A stretch of 52,418 nt of DNA from Welwitschia mirabilis. Taxonomy: Eukaryota; Gnetophyta; Gnetopsida; Welwitschiales. Below, one piece after another: positions 38,757 through 50,487 of this stretch. Position numbers and translations under genes: made by a program. Under the pieces are notes generated by a model. It was not told the origin of the DNA. It made no database searches and saw only the letters and a program-made list of their open reading frames with translations. The DNA lies in assembly GCA_051453625.1 (NCBI GenBank), contig JBOZIK010000001.1, forward strand, positions 254,024,647 through 254,077,064, in the 5' to 3' direction. How positions within the stretch are numbered: position 1 is the first letter of the stretch; each line of letters begins with the position of its first letter.

Positions 38757-40600
38757 CAATGTTTCATATGACTAAGTTGAGCTTTTTCTTCCTCCAATTG
38801 CTGAATTTGTTTCTATAACTCAAAACTGATATTCTTTTATTCTATAATTATAAGTTTATTTGTTTTTTTATGTTAATTATTTTAGTTTTATATTTTTTAT
38901 TAAATTTATTAAGTTGTACTTCTTTAATTTTAAGATATGTATTATATTATTTTGTTTTATAATTCCATGATTTTAATATTTTGACTAATAGATGAAGGAT
39001 AGAACTACATGCTAGGATTCTTCTTCCTTAATCTTTAATGCTTTAGCTAAAGAGTTGGATGAGGCTCTTAACTCATTTATATCTTCTCTTTGTTTTCTTA
39101 ATACATAAATAATAGTGAAAATTTACCTTTAATTTCTAATGAAAGACTAAGAGTTGCATTACCAAACCTAATATAACAAGGTATGGAATGAAGCCACTTA
39201 TCCTTCATCTCAATCATATTAAATTCTTCTTTTTATTCAATCCAAGTAATAATCTTCTTCTACAACTCTATTTAATTATCTTTGAAAATAATTATTGTTA
39301 TGGATAGAAGATGAAAATTTTTAATAAAATATTTCTTAGTAACCAATTGTAGATAGGCTTCATGAACAATGATATGAAGACATTCATATAACTATTTACC
39401 AACTTCTACTAGAGTAGATGGAATCAAATCTGATAACACTAGTTTCCTCCTAAATAGACACTTTAAATGTGATTCCTTTTCTTTTATCTAGTCTTCATGA
39501 TCTTGTTTTCTCTCATGGGATTGTAGCTATTAGTCTCAAAATAATAGTTATCTAATATGAACTAGTAACTAAACTATATAAGAGTAGATTGGTTATGTAA
39601 TAGTGGAGTAGATCTCTGTGGTTTAGCCTATAGTTTCTAGTTCATAAAAAGACTTCTAGATCGTTTCCAATCTTGAGGATGAAAAAGGTCTTCCTAAAAT
39701 TACCTCCTAGACCAAAAAGTGGCCTATTAATCTATAAAGGCCTTTTGATCTCAAGGACTTGCCTCCTCTATGTTAGAGTTATGTTATGAAGTCAAACTAC
39801 TACAACCATCAAAATTATGTCATAAGACAAGTAGTCCCTATTCTATTTAGTAACTCCTTACTTTTTAATTACCTAAACATTATCATGTGAATTCATTACA
39901 ATAATTTTGAATCAAGAAATATTATTTCTTATTTGGTGGTTCTTTAATAGATACAAACACCTGGAATGTGGTACTATCTTGCTATTATCATTTGGGATAG
40001 TTCTATGGTTAATAACCACCAATGTCATTCTAAAAGGTTCTTTTAATAAATGTATAAAAAATTTCTGTTATTTAAATATGTTGTTTAATATTTGAGGAAA
40101 GTATTCTTTTAAAAATGCCTTTATTATTTCGACCTTAGTGTGACCAGAGATTTTTTATTTTGTTAAAATTGACAAAGTGGCATGGAACACAATACCAAAT
40201 CATGCTTGTAACAATATTAATGTCCAATAAAACCTTTTGATATCTCCCTTGTGTATGTACCATGATGTTTTTATCCTTATACATTCCAAGTGTAACTCTT
40301 TTAGGTGTTTTATCTATTCTTTTAGTTAGGAATAAATACTTTTTATTTAATCGAAAACTCTTCAAATACTCTATTTGTTTAATATCCTTGAGATCCAAAA
40401 TGGGGTCGAATTCTTTTATCATAGACACATAACTTGGAATAGAAATAATCATTGGTCTTTATCTCAAAGTAGAGTAAGCTAGTATAGACTAGCTTAAAAT
40501 AGATATATTCTCACTAAAAATTTTAATATCATCTCTATGGGTGGACTCATGAGATGTCATTCCATGGATACTTAGAAACAGATGTTCAAAACATTATTAA
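38757..40600 (-). pseudogene. Large unrecognised decayed coding region with C-terminal coiled coils
   Basis: Read on the minus strand, successive frames stay protein-like for about 1.8 kb. The start (about 40480-40600) has IHGMTSHESTHRDDIKIF. The longest open piece (40135-40452, 105 residues) includes KEFDPILDLKDIKQIEYL and LTKRIDKTPKRVTLGMY. After a one-base shift it continues GHTKVEIIKAFLKEYFPQIL. Around 39121-39535 another frame of about 130 codons with a few stops includes LSDLIPSTLVEVGK, VHEAYLQLVTKKYFIKNF and DKWLHSIPCYIRFGN. The C-terminal parts are coiled-coil-like: LRKQREDINELRASSNSLAK (39015-39105) and KQIQQLEEEKAQLSHM (38757-38830). Stops are mostly TAG/TAA at likely Gln codons. 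I do not recognise the family; it could be a host pseudogene or an accessory gene of a transposon. Confidence 0.5.
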
Positions 40601-42760
40601 AAAGGCATATAAGCTACTTACTATAAAAATATCTAGACTTCTTTGCAATTAAAAACCACATAAAAGTGGCTTTGGTCATTAGAAAAACACTAATATAGTA
40701 AACCTTATTCATTAATTCTAACATAACACACCAATTTCATGTTAAATGCATATAGTCCCTAGAATAGCCTTATTAACTCTTCCATCATTTTAGACTTTAA
40801 TAGCCTAATCTACCCTATCAACAAGGACAAGCTAGGTGGCATCTTCATATGGATAGACCTGTCCTCTTATACTATTTTTTTATGTGAGAAGAGACTTGCT
40901 CTTAAATTTGACAATGGTACTATGATAAATTTGGGATTATGTGGGTTACTATCAACTAGAATTAGATTTTCACAGTGGATTTACTATGATATGATGTTAG
41001 TGCAACTAGTGGTACAAATGTATTAGGCGTGATTAGCCATGTAGCATAACTAGATATTAGACTTAAGATGATTTATCCATTCATGTAAGCAAAAAATACT
41101 ATAGACTTTTTGTGCCAACTAATCTAACAATATATATCTCTCGCTATCAAAGGTTGTCAACTTAACAAGGATCACCTATAATATTGATCAATTATAATGC
41201 TATTACCCACTAATAACTCATATTTGCTAATTTTTTATAATTGGCATTTATGTGATTTTTGTAGTCTTTAACTTAAATTTGAGACTAATTAGAGGATGTC
41301 ATCCTTTAAGGCTTCTATAACAAGAGAAATGCTTACATTAAAAATACTTAAATTTCTTTTAAGGTCCATGAATATTGCACTATTTAAATGATTTCACCAT
41401 TTTAAAATCTTCTACACTTGATTTATTATTATTTTCCAAAATATCATTTTAAATAGTAAATTGTGCATCTTGTGAAACTACAAAATAAATTAGTTTGGAT
41501 ATATTGATTTTTTAGTGTGGTATGGTTTTTACTACAAAATAAAGTATCTTAGACAAAAATGAACCTTGAAGAAGAAGAAATTTAAGCTTTGTTCTTATAA
41601 AGTTCATCGGTAAACTTCTTCTATTGCAAGAAGAACAATGATCAAGTTCAAACATTTTCTATGGAATAGTTGTAGTAATTTGGAAGATTAGAGTAAACAA
41701 CCTATTACTAAGACATCTTCTTTTAATTACAAATAAGAAAGAATAGTTTTGAATATTAACAACTTGTCTAAGAAGCTTAATCATCTCAAAGTTAAATGTC
41801 TTAAAATAAGAGGCAAACCTAGTAACTCCACTAAACAAGGTAAAGTATTAACATTAAAATTTAACTTCCATTATCAAACTATTAAAGCAACATGGCCATG
41901 AACAAAAGTAGCAAAGAAATAGCTTTCTCTATTATGGAGATTTTATAGAACTTAATCAATGGAAATTCCATGTAAAATATTTTGTGTGCAAGGCTATAGT
42001 ATCATAACCCTCAAAAATTGAATTAATCTATTCCAAAAAGATGTTGATTAGTAAGGAGAGATTAAAAACATGTTGCTCAAATACCTTTGGGATTATATGG
42101 TGAGTCTCCTTGAGCGTCATATTTACTAGTGTTTATAGTATTTAAATCCCTCATAAAAAGGGGTTTAAGTTATTATACACTTTAAAAACTTTGCTTAGTT
42201 ATAGTTATTAAAAAAGCCCTCTTTAGTTTGCATAGAAATTTTTATAATTATAGAGAAACTTCTTCGATTCATATTACTACATCTTCAAAATTATAGAAGA
42301 CCTAAATAATTTATGTTATACTTAACAAATGATGATACTAACAACATAATCTTAGTTAGGTTTACAGGACCCATCATATTTTTAATTTTTAAATAGGCAA
42401 AAATGTTCCATAAAACATTTCTCTCAAGATAATAATCAAACATCCATATTACAATACCAATTAAATTGTGATATTGGAAAGGAATGTTTATGCAATAAAA
42501 TGAATGAAATAAACTTCAAAAGCAATTTCAACTAGTTCATTAATACTAATTGTCAAATGTAAACACAAAAATACACAATTGGACCTTTAAACATTCAGGT
42601 CATTACCAAAGTTATCTGTCTTTCTAATAAATTCTGTATTTAAGTTTACGCCAACTTGAACACAAAAGTTTGATTTATAATAACATATACATACAATACC
42701 CACTTGGTTAAGTCATTCATCTCTCAAAAGAGTTATAGATGCTCCAAATAACATATTCAT
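40601..42760. other. AT-rich region without recognisable genes
   Basis: No gene or element boundary is visible. It includes the second copy of a ~90-base repeat at 41140-41250 and a purine-rich, possibly once-coding stretch at about 41550-41900 that I could not resolve into a family. Confidence 0.5.
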
Positions 42761-42873
42761 ATGCAAAAAAGCTTCTAATGCTTTGAAGTTTAGTGTCCTC
42801 TACTCCAGAAATTCATGCTTCATTTTTCGTCTTTGTTAAGCTGGAAATGCAAATGCTTTCCCCTTCAAGTTTT

Positions 42874-43158
42874 TCATCCTCTGAGACTAATTTTATTTCT
42901 GGGAAACGCATTTGAATCAAATTCATCCTTCCGATCAAATCTGTGGAACTCAACGAATTTCTTTGATGGATTGGACTTCAGACTCAATCCTTCTTCTTTC
43001 CTCAAGTTTGTTTCAGGAACAATTATTGGCATCGCAAAATGCACGTAATTGTGATGCTCCATTCCAATACATTCCTCTCTCTCCTTTCTCTGACCCCCTT
43101 AACGCTCCAAACATTGCCACTCTCTTTCTCCAAACATTGCCACTCTCTCCTTTACTGA
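42874..43158 (-). other. Open frame of ~95 codons in the gene island, product unknown
   Basis: On the minus strand a frame is open from a TAA near 43160 to a TGA at 42874. The only good ATG gives 62 residues: MEHHNYVHFAMPIIVPET, LRKEEGLSLKSNPSKKF and VEFHRFDRKDEFDSNAFP are visible blocks. The composition is charged and GC is higher than in the surrounding repeats. Plus-strand frames overlap it, so the true coding strand is uncertain. It lies downstream of the small spliced candidate and could be its 3' UTR, an exon or chance. Confidence 0.25.
43107..43151. repeat. 23-bp tandem duplication
   Basis: ccaaacattgccactctct starts at 43107 and again at 43130, giving two units at 23-base spacing. 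Confidence 0.9.
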
Positions 43159-43198
43159 AAATTTCGCAAACTCCTTGCAGATCTGCTAATCGCGTTCT

Positions 43199-43690
43199 TC
43201 ACATTCTGAGATAAAAATCACGATCTCCTTCTGCTTCGGCTAGGTCAAAATTCATTTCTGCTAAAACCTGCAAAAATAGATGGCGCTTAATTAAGAAAAT
43301 AGATACTGCTGCATAAAGACAAAGAGTAACAGAAAGAAAATTATCTTAAAAAAAGGGATTTTCCTATTAGCATACTTCGTTCAACCTTCATTTCGATCGG
43401 TTGAAGCGCCAGTGTAATCTTAATCTGCTGAATTAATTGAGTGCGCAACTGGTTATGGCTGACTTGCAGGTCTAGAAGATCCTTACCACTTCAACATCCA
43501 TTCTCCATCAAACCCTACGTGAATCGGCTTATACCCTTCGGAATTCCAGTGGTTTCCGTGTTTCTCTTCAATTGCTTCTTGCTCTTGCTCTTATCTTGGG
43601 ATTTTGGCGAATGACAGGGAATCTATTTCTCTGTCTTCAATTTGTGAGGATCTCGCAGGTCGATGCTTTGTTTAAGCAGGTCTAAGTTTA
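43199..43690 (-). other. Candidate small spliced transcription unit
   Basis: On the minus strand, 43690-43500 reads like a plant 5' UTR: A/G-rich, with GTAGGGTTTG just before the first ATG. An ATG at 43499-43501 gives MDVEV and then a good donor GTAAGG (43481-43486). An intron of about 219 bases ends in a pyrimidine-rich acceptor, ctatttttgcag (43268-43279). The joined frame continues VLAEMNFDLAEAEGDRDFYL to a TGA at 43199-43201, 27 residues in all. An upstream ATG opens a five-codon frame (MENGC) overlapping the start. The product is very short and unknown; it may be a non-coding RNA, the 5' end of a larger gene or a relic. Confidence 0.3.
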
Positions 43691-44392
43691 TCACACATGT
43701 TCTGCCAGACATTGCAATAGTGCTTTCCGACAAAAATGCCATAACAAACCGGCAGTCTGAGAAGATTAATGCAGGGATGAAATGACCAACGAAGTACAAA
43801 AAAATAGTTTGCGTTAAAAGATTTTAAAATCAAAATATGATTGTATATTGTTCATGAATAGATAGTAGAGCAGTGTTCCTGTGCCTTCATAAGCGTGAAT
43901 TCAATTCTCTAAAAAGTCTTTCAATACAAGAAACTATATTACTTTTAAAAACTATACTTAAAATAATAAAACTATTTTCATTAAAGAATTTTTTAATTAT
44001 TTTATTGATGACAAGTTCATAGCTGGAAATAATTGTTTTAAGAAATACGATTTTTTTTTTTCTTTTGAAAATTTCTTTCCGGGCTTTTTAGTGTTGATTT
44101 TTACTAATAGCAGGTTTCGGACGAACTTTGGAGTTGTACTATCATCGTCTATCTTATTTGCAGAGTAATCTTCTTATTTTTTCCTTCACTCAGTGACTTT
44201 ATCTTGATGATTACAGTACTTTTTACTCAATAACTCAATTTAAAGTATTTCCACATCAATTGGACGCCTGGTATTTTCACCCAATGCAATAAACGGCGTA
44301 CCTCAGACAGTTTGTACGAAGGCCAAAATAAAGCAGAAACAAGAAGATTTACAGTCCGCCTAATTGAAACACAGAATTTACAGTCAAATCTT
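43691..44392. other. Spacer between the spliced candidate and the copper transporter
   Basis: No gene is visible. The half next to the transporter (about 44220-44392) should hold its 3' UTR; the rest is AT-rich. Confidence 0.5.
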
Positions 44393-44929
44393 TCAAGTGC
44401 AAGAAGAGCAAGGATCTGCAGAGAGACGAAGATCGTCATCATCTTCAGCCCCAACAAAGGATCCGCTTCTGAACAAGAAGAACCCAGCACAGAGACCTGC
44501 AACAATGCTCAAAACCACTCCCGCATTGAAGGACATTGCTGCCAACATCAACAGATAGCCCAGCAAAGCATTCACTCCGAACAGAAACGTCTCCGCTGCC
44601 CTCAACATCCAAACCCTTCTCACAAAGCTCTCTTTTGACAAAGCAAACATCAGACTGAAATTCGCTCCTTCATCATCCCCGCAACAGGAGGAAGCAACTT
44701 TCGCAGGATTTAGAGCAGAAAACGCTGATCTGATTTGCGCTCTTCTGCTAACCACGTATTCGTGGAAAACGCTCAAAACAAAGAGAATTGCAAGTGCGAT
44801 ACAGAATTCTGTAACTGAATCGGTAGTCCAGCCTTCAAAAAGAAGCGTCACTTCCTTTCCCCAGTAAAATGTCATGTGCATCTTCATCTTCTTCTCCATG
44901 CTGTTGTTGGATTTCGTGTCCATCTGCAT
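44393..44929 (-). CDS. Ctr/COPT-family copper transporter
   Basis: A 178-residue, intron-free membrane protein of the eukaryotic Ctr family. Family members form trimers that carry Cu(I) into the cytosol across the plasma membrane or an internal membrane. The Met-rich N-terminus (M1, M3, M11, M15, M17, M19) leads into MHMTFYWGKEVTLLFEGW, the COPT signature before the first membrane segment. Three membrane segments lie at about 39-60, 111-134 and 137-154. The second carries M128-x-x-x-M132, the selectivity-filter motif; the third carries G145-x-x-x-G149, the trimer-packing motif. The loop has C82-C83 and the tail ends in a C174-x-x-C177 pair, suited to metal handover. Length and lack of introns fit plant COPTs. 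The first ATG is used; M11 or M15 are possible but would shorten the Met-rich tail. No lesion is visible. Upstream GTAC motifs suggest copper control. Confidence 0.95.
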   Translation of the reverse strand: MQMDTKSNNSMEKKMKMHMTFYWGKEVTLLFEGWTTDSVTEFCIALAILFVLSVFHEYVVSRRAQIRSAFSALNPAKVASSCCGDDEGANFSLMFALSKESFVRRVWMLRAAETFLFGVNALLGYLLMLAAMSFNAGVVLSIVAGLCAGFFLFRSGSFVGAEDDDDLRLSADPCSSCT

Positions 44930-44978
44930 TTCTTTCTTCTTTGGTGATGTCTGGATTTGCGCAAGGTCTGTTTGTTCT

Positions 44979-44987
44979 TATGTATAT
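44979..44987 (-). promoter_or_regulatory. Possible TATA element of the copper transporter
   Basis: ATATACATA on the minus strand, about 50 bases before the start codon. It would give a short 5' UTR, so the assignment is weak. Confidence 0.3.
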
Positions 44988-45002
44988 GGTGCGTTTTGTT
45001 TG

Positions 45003-45159
45003 TGCAGTACAGAGGTGGATGATCTAGGGTTCTTGCAGTACCAGTTGCAGTACTCCTTTGATAGTTGATATAGTACGCGTTTAGATGAGGTTTGGTGCCC
45101 TCCCATATGTTAGTCTTAAGGGGAGCTGGTCAACGAGGGCCACATACCTCTGTACTGCA
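45003..45159 (-). promoter_or_regulatory. Cluster of GTAC copper-response cores upstream of the copper transporter
   Basis: Five GTAC cores lie 78-226 bases upstream of the ATG: 45007, 45038, 45050, 45073 and 45152 (first base of each). Four sit in the identical 8-mer TGCAGTAC: three on the plus strand at 45003-45010, 45034-45041 and 45046-45053, and one in reverse at 45152-45159. GTAC is the known core bound by SPL7/CRR1-type copper-sensing regulators, whose plant targets include COPT genes. That these sites work here is inferred. Confidence 0.6.
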
Positions 45160-45342
45160 TCATTACATTTCATGTTATTTATCACCTTTTCCCCCCTGAT
45201 TTCTTTAATGTTGTTTAATTTTCAACCATTTTTAAAAATTGCTGAACGACATCCATTAATCCAACATAATATTTTCCATTTTTCAATTTTCTCCACTCTT
45301 GAAATGAAAATTACATGGTTTTGGTGTCTGGCACTTGTGTAG

Positions 45343-48081
45343 ATAAATGGAAATTTTTTTAAAATATGGTATGGGCTTAGAGTATTCTAAGATGATAAAA
45401 GTTGAGCTTAAATATAAGGAGGCGAAATGCTTGAGGCGATTAAGCACTCCGCTAGCTGAATAACATAAGTTTTGGGCAATGATAAATTAAAAAGAGGTTA
45501 ACATTGTATAATTTTTAATCATTTTTAATTAGTTTTTTAATTATTCCAAAACGCTTAAAATTTTGTTTTAAATAATGAGTTTTCAAATTTAAAAAGCTGA
45601 TAAACAGAATGCTAGCTTGGAGGTTTCAATTCTCATAGTCAATGAATTTGCTTTTATAAAGCTTAAGTTTAGTTAAAAATTTTTAAAAATCAAATAGAAA
45701 ATGAGAAGATCTAAAACTAAATCTTGTATTAGAATTCTTATCTTATATTATTAACACGTAGTACTTAAAATACAAAGTGAATCCTATATTATTAACATGT
45801 CGTACTTAAAATATAAATGAGGATGATGAGTAAATGTAGGATGAGATTTAGGATCTTGGATTATAACTTAACTTTATTTAAAGACCTTAGGGCCTTGCAT
45901 ATTATAAAAATTTAATATATATATGTATAGAAAAGACTCCTTATCATGTGGAACTCTCCCTTTATCTTGGTGAGTTTACGAGATAAATCTATGGATCTTG
46001 TTGTACTTTTAGCTTTTATTGTTTTATGATTTGTTGATTTTATTCTTAATGCATATAAACTCTAGCTCTATATATATTAATCTATGTCAATTGGAAGTGT
46101 AATATTTTCTTGGCTTTATATTTCATCCTCTTTGTGCTTTTTTTCTTTCCATTGATAATCAAAGGTATAGTTCTATTCCATTTTGATTTTTATCTTTTGC
46201 AAATTATTGTTTTAAGCACTTACTATCTATTATCATGCCTTTAGCTCATAATTATCTATTTAAACTTCACCAAAGTCATTGTCTTTATTTAACGAAATAT
46301 CTTTGATCAAACTAGACTTATTCTATTGTGATATTTTATTATCTTGAGGTGAGACCTCTTTTGAAATTTTTTACCATAAATTTTTATTTTTCTTATCACT
46401 CATGCAACATTGGTTTAGAACAAAGAATGGATCTTTTGTGAAAGCATTTAATTAATTGGCCTTGAAACTGATTATTTCCTTACAAGATAAACTATTCATT
46501 AACAAATTTGATGTTCCATCTTGAGATTTAATGGAATAATAGGAAATTATCCCTAATACAAAAGACAATATGCTTCACCATAGTACTTAGCTATAATATA
46601 GATGTTACCAACTCAGGAAAAAGAACTTTTAAAATTAGAATATCTAGTTACACCCTTATGTATGGAATTTCCTTCACATGCATGAAACTCTGAAATAAAA
46701 TTTATAGTCATCTATTTTATAGCAAGGTTTATGGTCTTCCCTCTAAAAAGTCCTATGAAAATTTACAATAATTTAATGCTATTATGTTAATAATACCAAA
46801 TTTATGTGATATCATGGTCTTTTTAGAATGAAATTATTTTACATTTCTTGAAATAAGAATTTAAGACTTGATCACGTTCACTTAAATCCTACTAAACTAG
46901 GTACTAGGAAGGCCCTAATAAAATATTCTTAAAACCTAATAAAAATATTCTGAAAAAAAGTAATTTTTGATACATAAAACTCATGAATGAATAAGGCAAA
47001 TAGTTCACTTACATAACATGATCATAGATCTTTTCAAAAAGAGCCTAAAATATTTAGATATCTTTTCATGGAATTCCTCAACATGGTCTTTAATAGTAGC
47101 AAATTATGAGATTCTTTTATAAAGGATTAAAAATGAAGTGAGTATTTTATTGAGATAGTAATTAGAAGAATGTCTATATATTACTATTGAATGAAGCATA
47201 GGATACTTATAAAACAAAATAAATAGTTTTAAAAATTGGAAGAGATTATTTAAAACTAATAAAAGTTAAAGTAAAAAAAATAAAATCTCAAGACAAAGCC
47301 ATAAGTAGAGAAAATTACAAATTAAATGAATAAATAAATAGGAATAAATTATTGGAAATATTAATCAATAAACTTAAAAGGCTTGAAAAAATTACAAAAA
47401 CCATACTTACTAGAGCCATATTTTCTTTAATTTGTGTTTTTGATTAACATGAGAAAGATGGACATATTTATCTGCTTGTCTACTAAGATATAGTAGATAA
47501 AAAAGCTAACAGGTTACAATGTTGGAAATCCTTTTTTTTATTAACCAACAATCACTACAATATAAAAATACACACACTTTAAAATAAAGATGACACCTTA
47601 GAGAAATTCATAAAAGCATAACTTAAAAATAATACTACCCAAATTAAAATAAATCAACAAACCACACAAAGAATTTAATGCTTAGAATAAAGCCTTGAGT
47701 AATTTTTATAAACTTCTTTACGTATTTTCTTCTTATAAATGAAGAAAGAGAGTTAATTTGTATGCTTAAACTATATATAATTCTAAAGGAGGCTAAATGA
47801 GTGAAAGTAGTGAAAGTAAAAGAGGTCCTAAAAATTAGATGATAATAGCAAAGAGAAAGTGGATGTAAGCAGATGTAAGAAAGAAGATACTTGAACAAAG
47901 TTCCTTCCCCTGTACATTTATTACATAGTGTAATAAATAACTTAATATCTTAAAATATTTAAGGACATAAAACCAATGTTCAACTCTTAGATTATATCAA
48001 ATAGGTTCCTATATATTTCAAATTTGTTAATGAAATTGTAACTATTGAAAGAAATGCATGTTAAGAAAAATACCTTTATAG
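45343..48081. other. AT-rich repeat-derived region
   Basis: No gene is visible. It may hold the gag part of the decayed Athila-type element whose protease relic follows, but I could not find a clear gag motif. Confidence 0.45.
45743..45817. repeat. 41-bp tandem duplication
   Basis: Two near-identical 34-base cores (tatattattaacacgtagt and tatattattaacatgtcgt, each followed by acttaaaatanaaa) lie 41 bases apart. Each contains a GTAC. Confidence 0.75.
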
Positions 48082-48606
48082 ATAATAAGTTGGTGCTATT
48101 ATGTAGAAAAGTTTTCACCTAAGTCTAAAGATCCTTGTTCTTTAACTATTTCATGCATGATTAATAAGAATATAAATAAATATGTATTACATTTAAGAGA
48201 TAGTATCAACTTGATTCTTGATTCACTTTATAATGAACTTGGTTTGGAAGAATTAAAGAAAAATAAAATATACAACTTACTAATTATTCAATTAAGATCC
48301 TACAGGAATGCTAAAATATATATTAGTGCAAATCAATAAGTTCTACTAGCAAGCTAACATTCTCATCTTAAAGATGAAAGGGTAACTTTCAAGGATTTTC
48401 ACTTATTTTTGATAGATTATTCATTGCTATTTTTTAACTCTTGGATCAATTATAAAAATGAAGTAGTCATGCCCTTTAAAAGCATGCATACTATCTTACA
48501 CATTTTCTATGCTTTTTTTTTAACATTAAAAGATTCTTTACTAGATAATGGAGATATTAATTTGATTAAAGTAACTTTCATTGATAATGTCGTGATAAAA
48601 TTCTAA
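48082..48606 (+). pseudogene. Athila-type retropepsin relic and downstream frame
   Basis: One frame stays protein-like from 48082 to 48606 with only two internal stops (near 48337 and 48352). Its first part reads FSPKSKDPCSLTISCMINKN, then LHLRDSINLILDSLYNELGL. This parallels the Athila-type Ty3/gypsy protease pattern PPK-x-KDPGSFTIPC...CDLGASINLMP-x-x-x-x-x-LGL. The catalytic D-L-G-A is replaced by LRDS, so it is inactive. The later part (48370-48606) does not match the protease family clearly. It shows that 45.3-50.5 kb includes an old plus-strand gypsy element. Confidence 0.65.
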
Positions 48607-50487
48607 TAGTGTGTTTATATTTTCTCAAAATGGAGGATGTGATGAAGATTTATTTACAAGAAAAATGTATTATAAGATTCTTTAAAGTAGACTTTACTAA
48701 TTTACTCTTTTTAAGAATGCTAATAAATATCACAAATCATGTGATTAATGTCAATGTTTAAGTAGTTCTAAGAAGAGTAGCATGATGTTATTTTATTTTA
48801 TTTTAGTTGTAAAACCTTTTAATATATGGAGTATTAATATTATTGATCTAGTTCCCCTTTTCTTTACTTATCTTTATATATTGATTTGTATTAATTATGC
48901 TACTAACTAATATAAAGGTATAGCTATTAGAAGTGATAATACCATAGTAATTATTATATTTATAAAAGATCATGACCTTTTCTACTTTAACATAAAGCCA
49001 TGATTAGTGATGGAGGTACTAGCTTTTTCAAAAACAAATGAATAGCCTCATAAGAAATAGTGGTACCATACATAATATTGTAACCTCTTAATGTTTAGAA
49101 ATAAATGGCTAAGTTTGAGTGACAAACTATAAGCTTAAAAAATTCCTATTAAAATATGTTTAAAAATAATAAAAAATATTGGTAATTCAAGTTTACTGAT
49201 AGTAATTTAAGCTTAATGAGTTTATCAAAATTCTTATATTGTTATAGAAATGTCTGAGTAAAATTTTATAAGTTGTGAACTTGCAAGCCATGTTTTGGAT
49301 TCTCTAGCATGAATTATTTATCATTTGAATACTCTAATTATTAGATTCTTTACTACCTATAAAATTAGATTTCTAATGTATAAACATCTTAAAAAAGGTT
49401 GAAAATTTCATTTAAACATTTTTTATTTAAAAGCTCTAAGTTTAGACACACTTTAATTTGGAAGCTCTACTTAGAACTATTGGCAAAATCCTGCTTTTTA
49501 TAATTTTACTTATCAAATGCAATGTGATTAATGTGTAGATCGGGTATTACAGATATCTCTTAGATTACTAAACTACTCAAATTACAAACAAGGATCATCA
49601 ACTAGCTAAATTCAACTTTTAAGATAATTAAAAAGTTATGAACATAAAGCTCAAGATCATAGAATATTTAGTTCAAAATTCATGAAGTTTAATAAGATTA
49701 ATCACTAACATGTATAGATGTCTATGATTAAGATACCTATGGGATCAAAGTCATACAGATTGAACCTAAAGAAAAAATAGAATGAAGATGTCCATTACTA
49801 GAGAGATGTTTATATTGAATGAACTAATGAAAGAGATCTACTTTTATCAAGATGTCTATGATGAAATGGATGAATTGCAAAAGATAGTCTATACTAACAA
49901 GATAATAATGATGAATTTTATATTTTTTAAAGGATCAAAGTAAGTTTTTTCCCATGAAATCTTAATGCCTAAGGCTTAAAGACATAATAGTTGAAAATTC
50001 ATTGGAATCTAGAAAAATTAACGAAGACATCTTTAATGTCAAAGACATCTACCTATGAAAGATGTCTATTAGGTTAATGATGTTTATTTCAAAAATTGAT
50101 GAAAAATAAAAATAGCCATTGAATGATTAAAAAATAATTTATGGCTATTGTAATACAACCAAAGTATTTCAAATGGTTATCTCATTAGGGAAAAGGTCAA
50201 GAATACTCCATAATTATAAAAGGGATAGATAATGAAGATGAAAGGGTCACTTGAATGATTAACTGATACTACATGAGATAAAATTAATTAAACATGATAA
50301 AACAAATCTATCATTAAAGTCACATTATGATATCTAACACATCCATGACTATGAATCTGATATTAGATTAGTGAGACTGACTAAAAAAAGAAGAACATCT
50401 TTTTAGGCTTATTTATTCTTTTATTTTAGCTTTGATACTTTATTATGGGACTATCTACTTATTAAATCTCTTAATTTCTAAATTAAA
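48607..50487. other. AT-rich region, probably decayed pol of the Athila-type relic
   Basis: By position this should follow the protease relic, but I find no reverse-transcriptase or integrase motif. No gene is supported. Confidence 0.4.

Noticed and set aside
42815-43214. Plus-strand frames of 77 and 100 codons in the gene island
   Set aside because: They overlap each other and the minus-strand frame, are Ser/Leu/Phe-rich and match nothing I know. The splice and UTR signals seen nearby favour the minus strand.
44227-44638. Several overlapping open frames on both strands
   Set aside because: They overlap or shadow the copper transporter coding sequence or its 3' flank and have no family features of their own.
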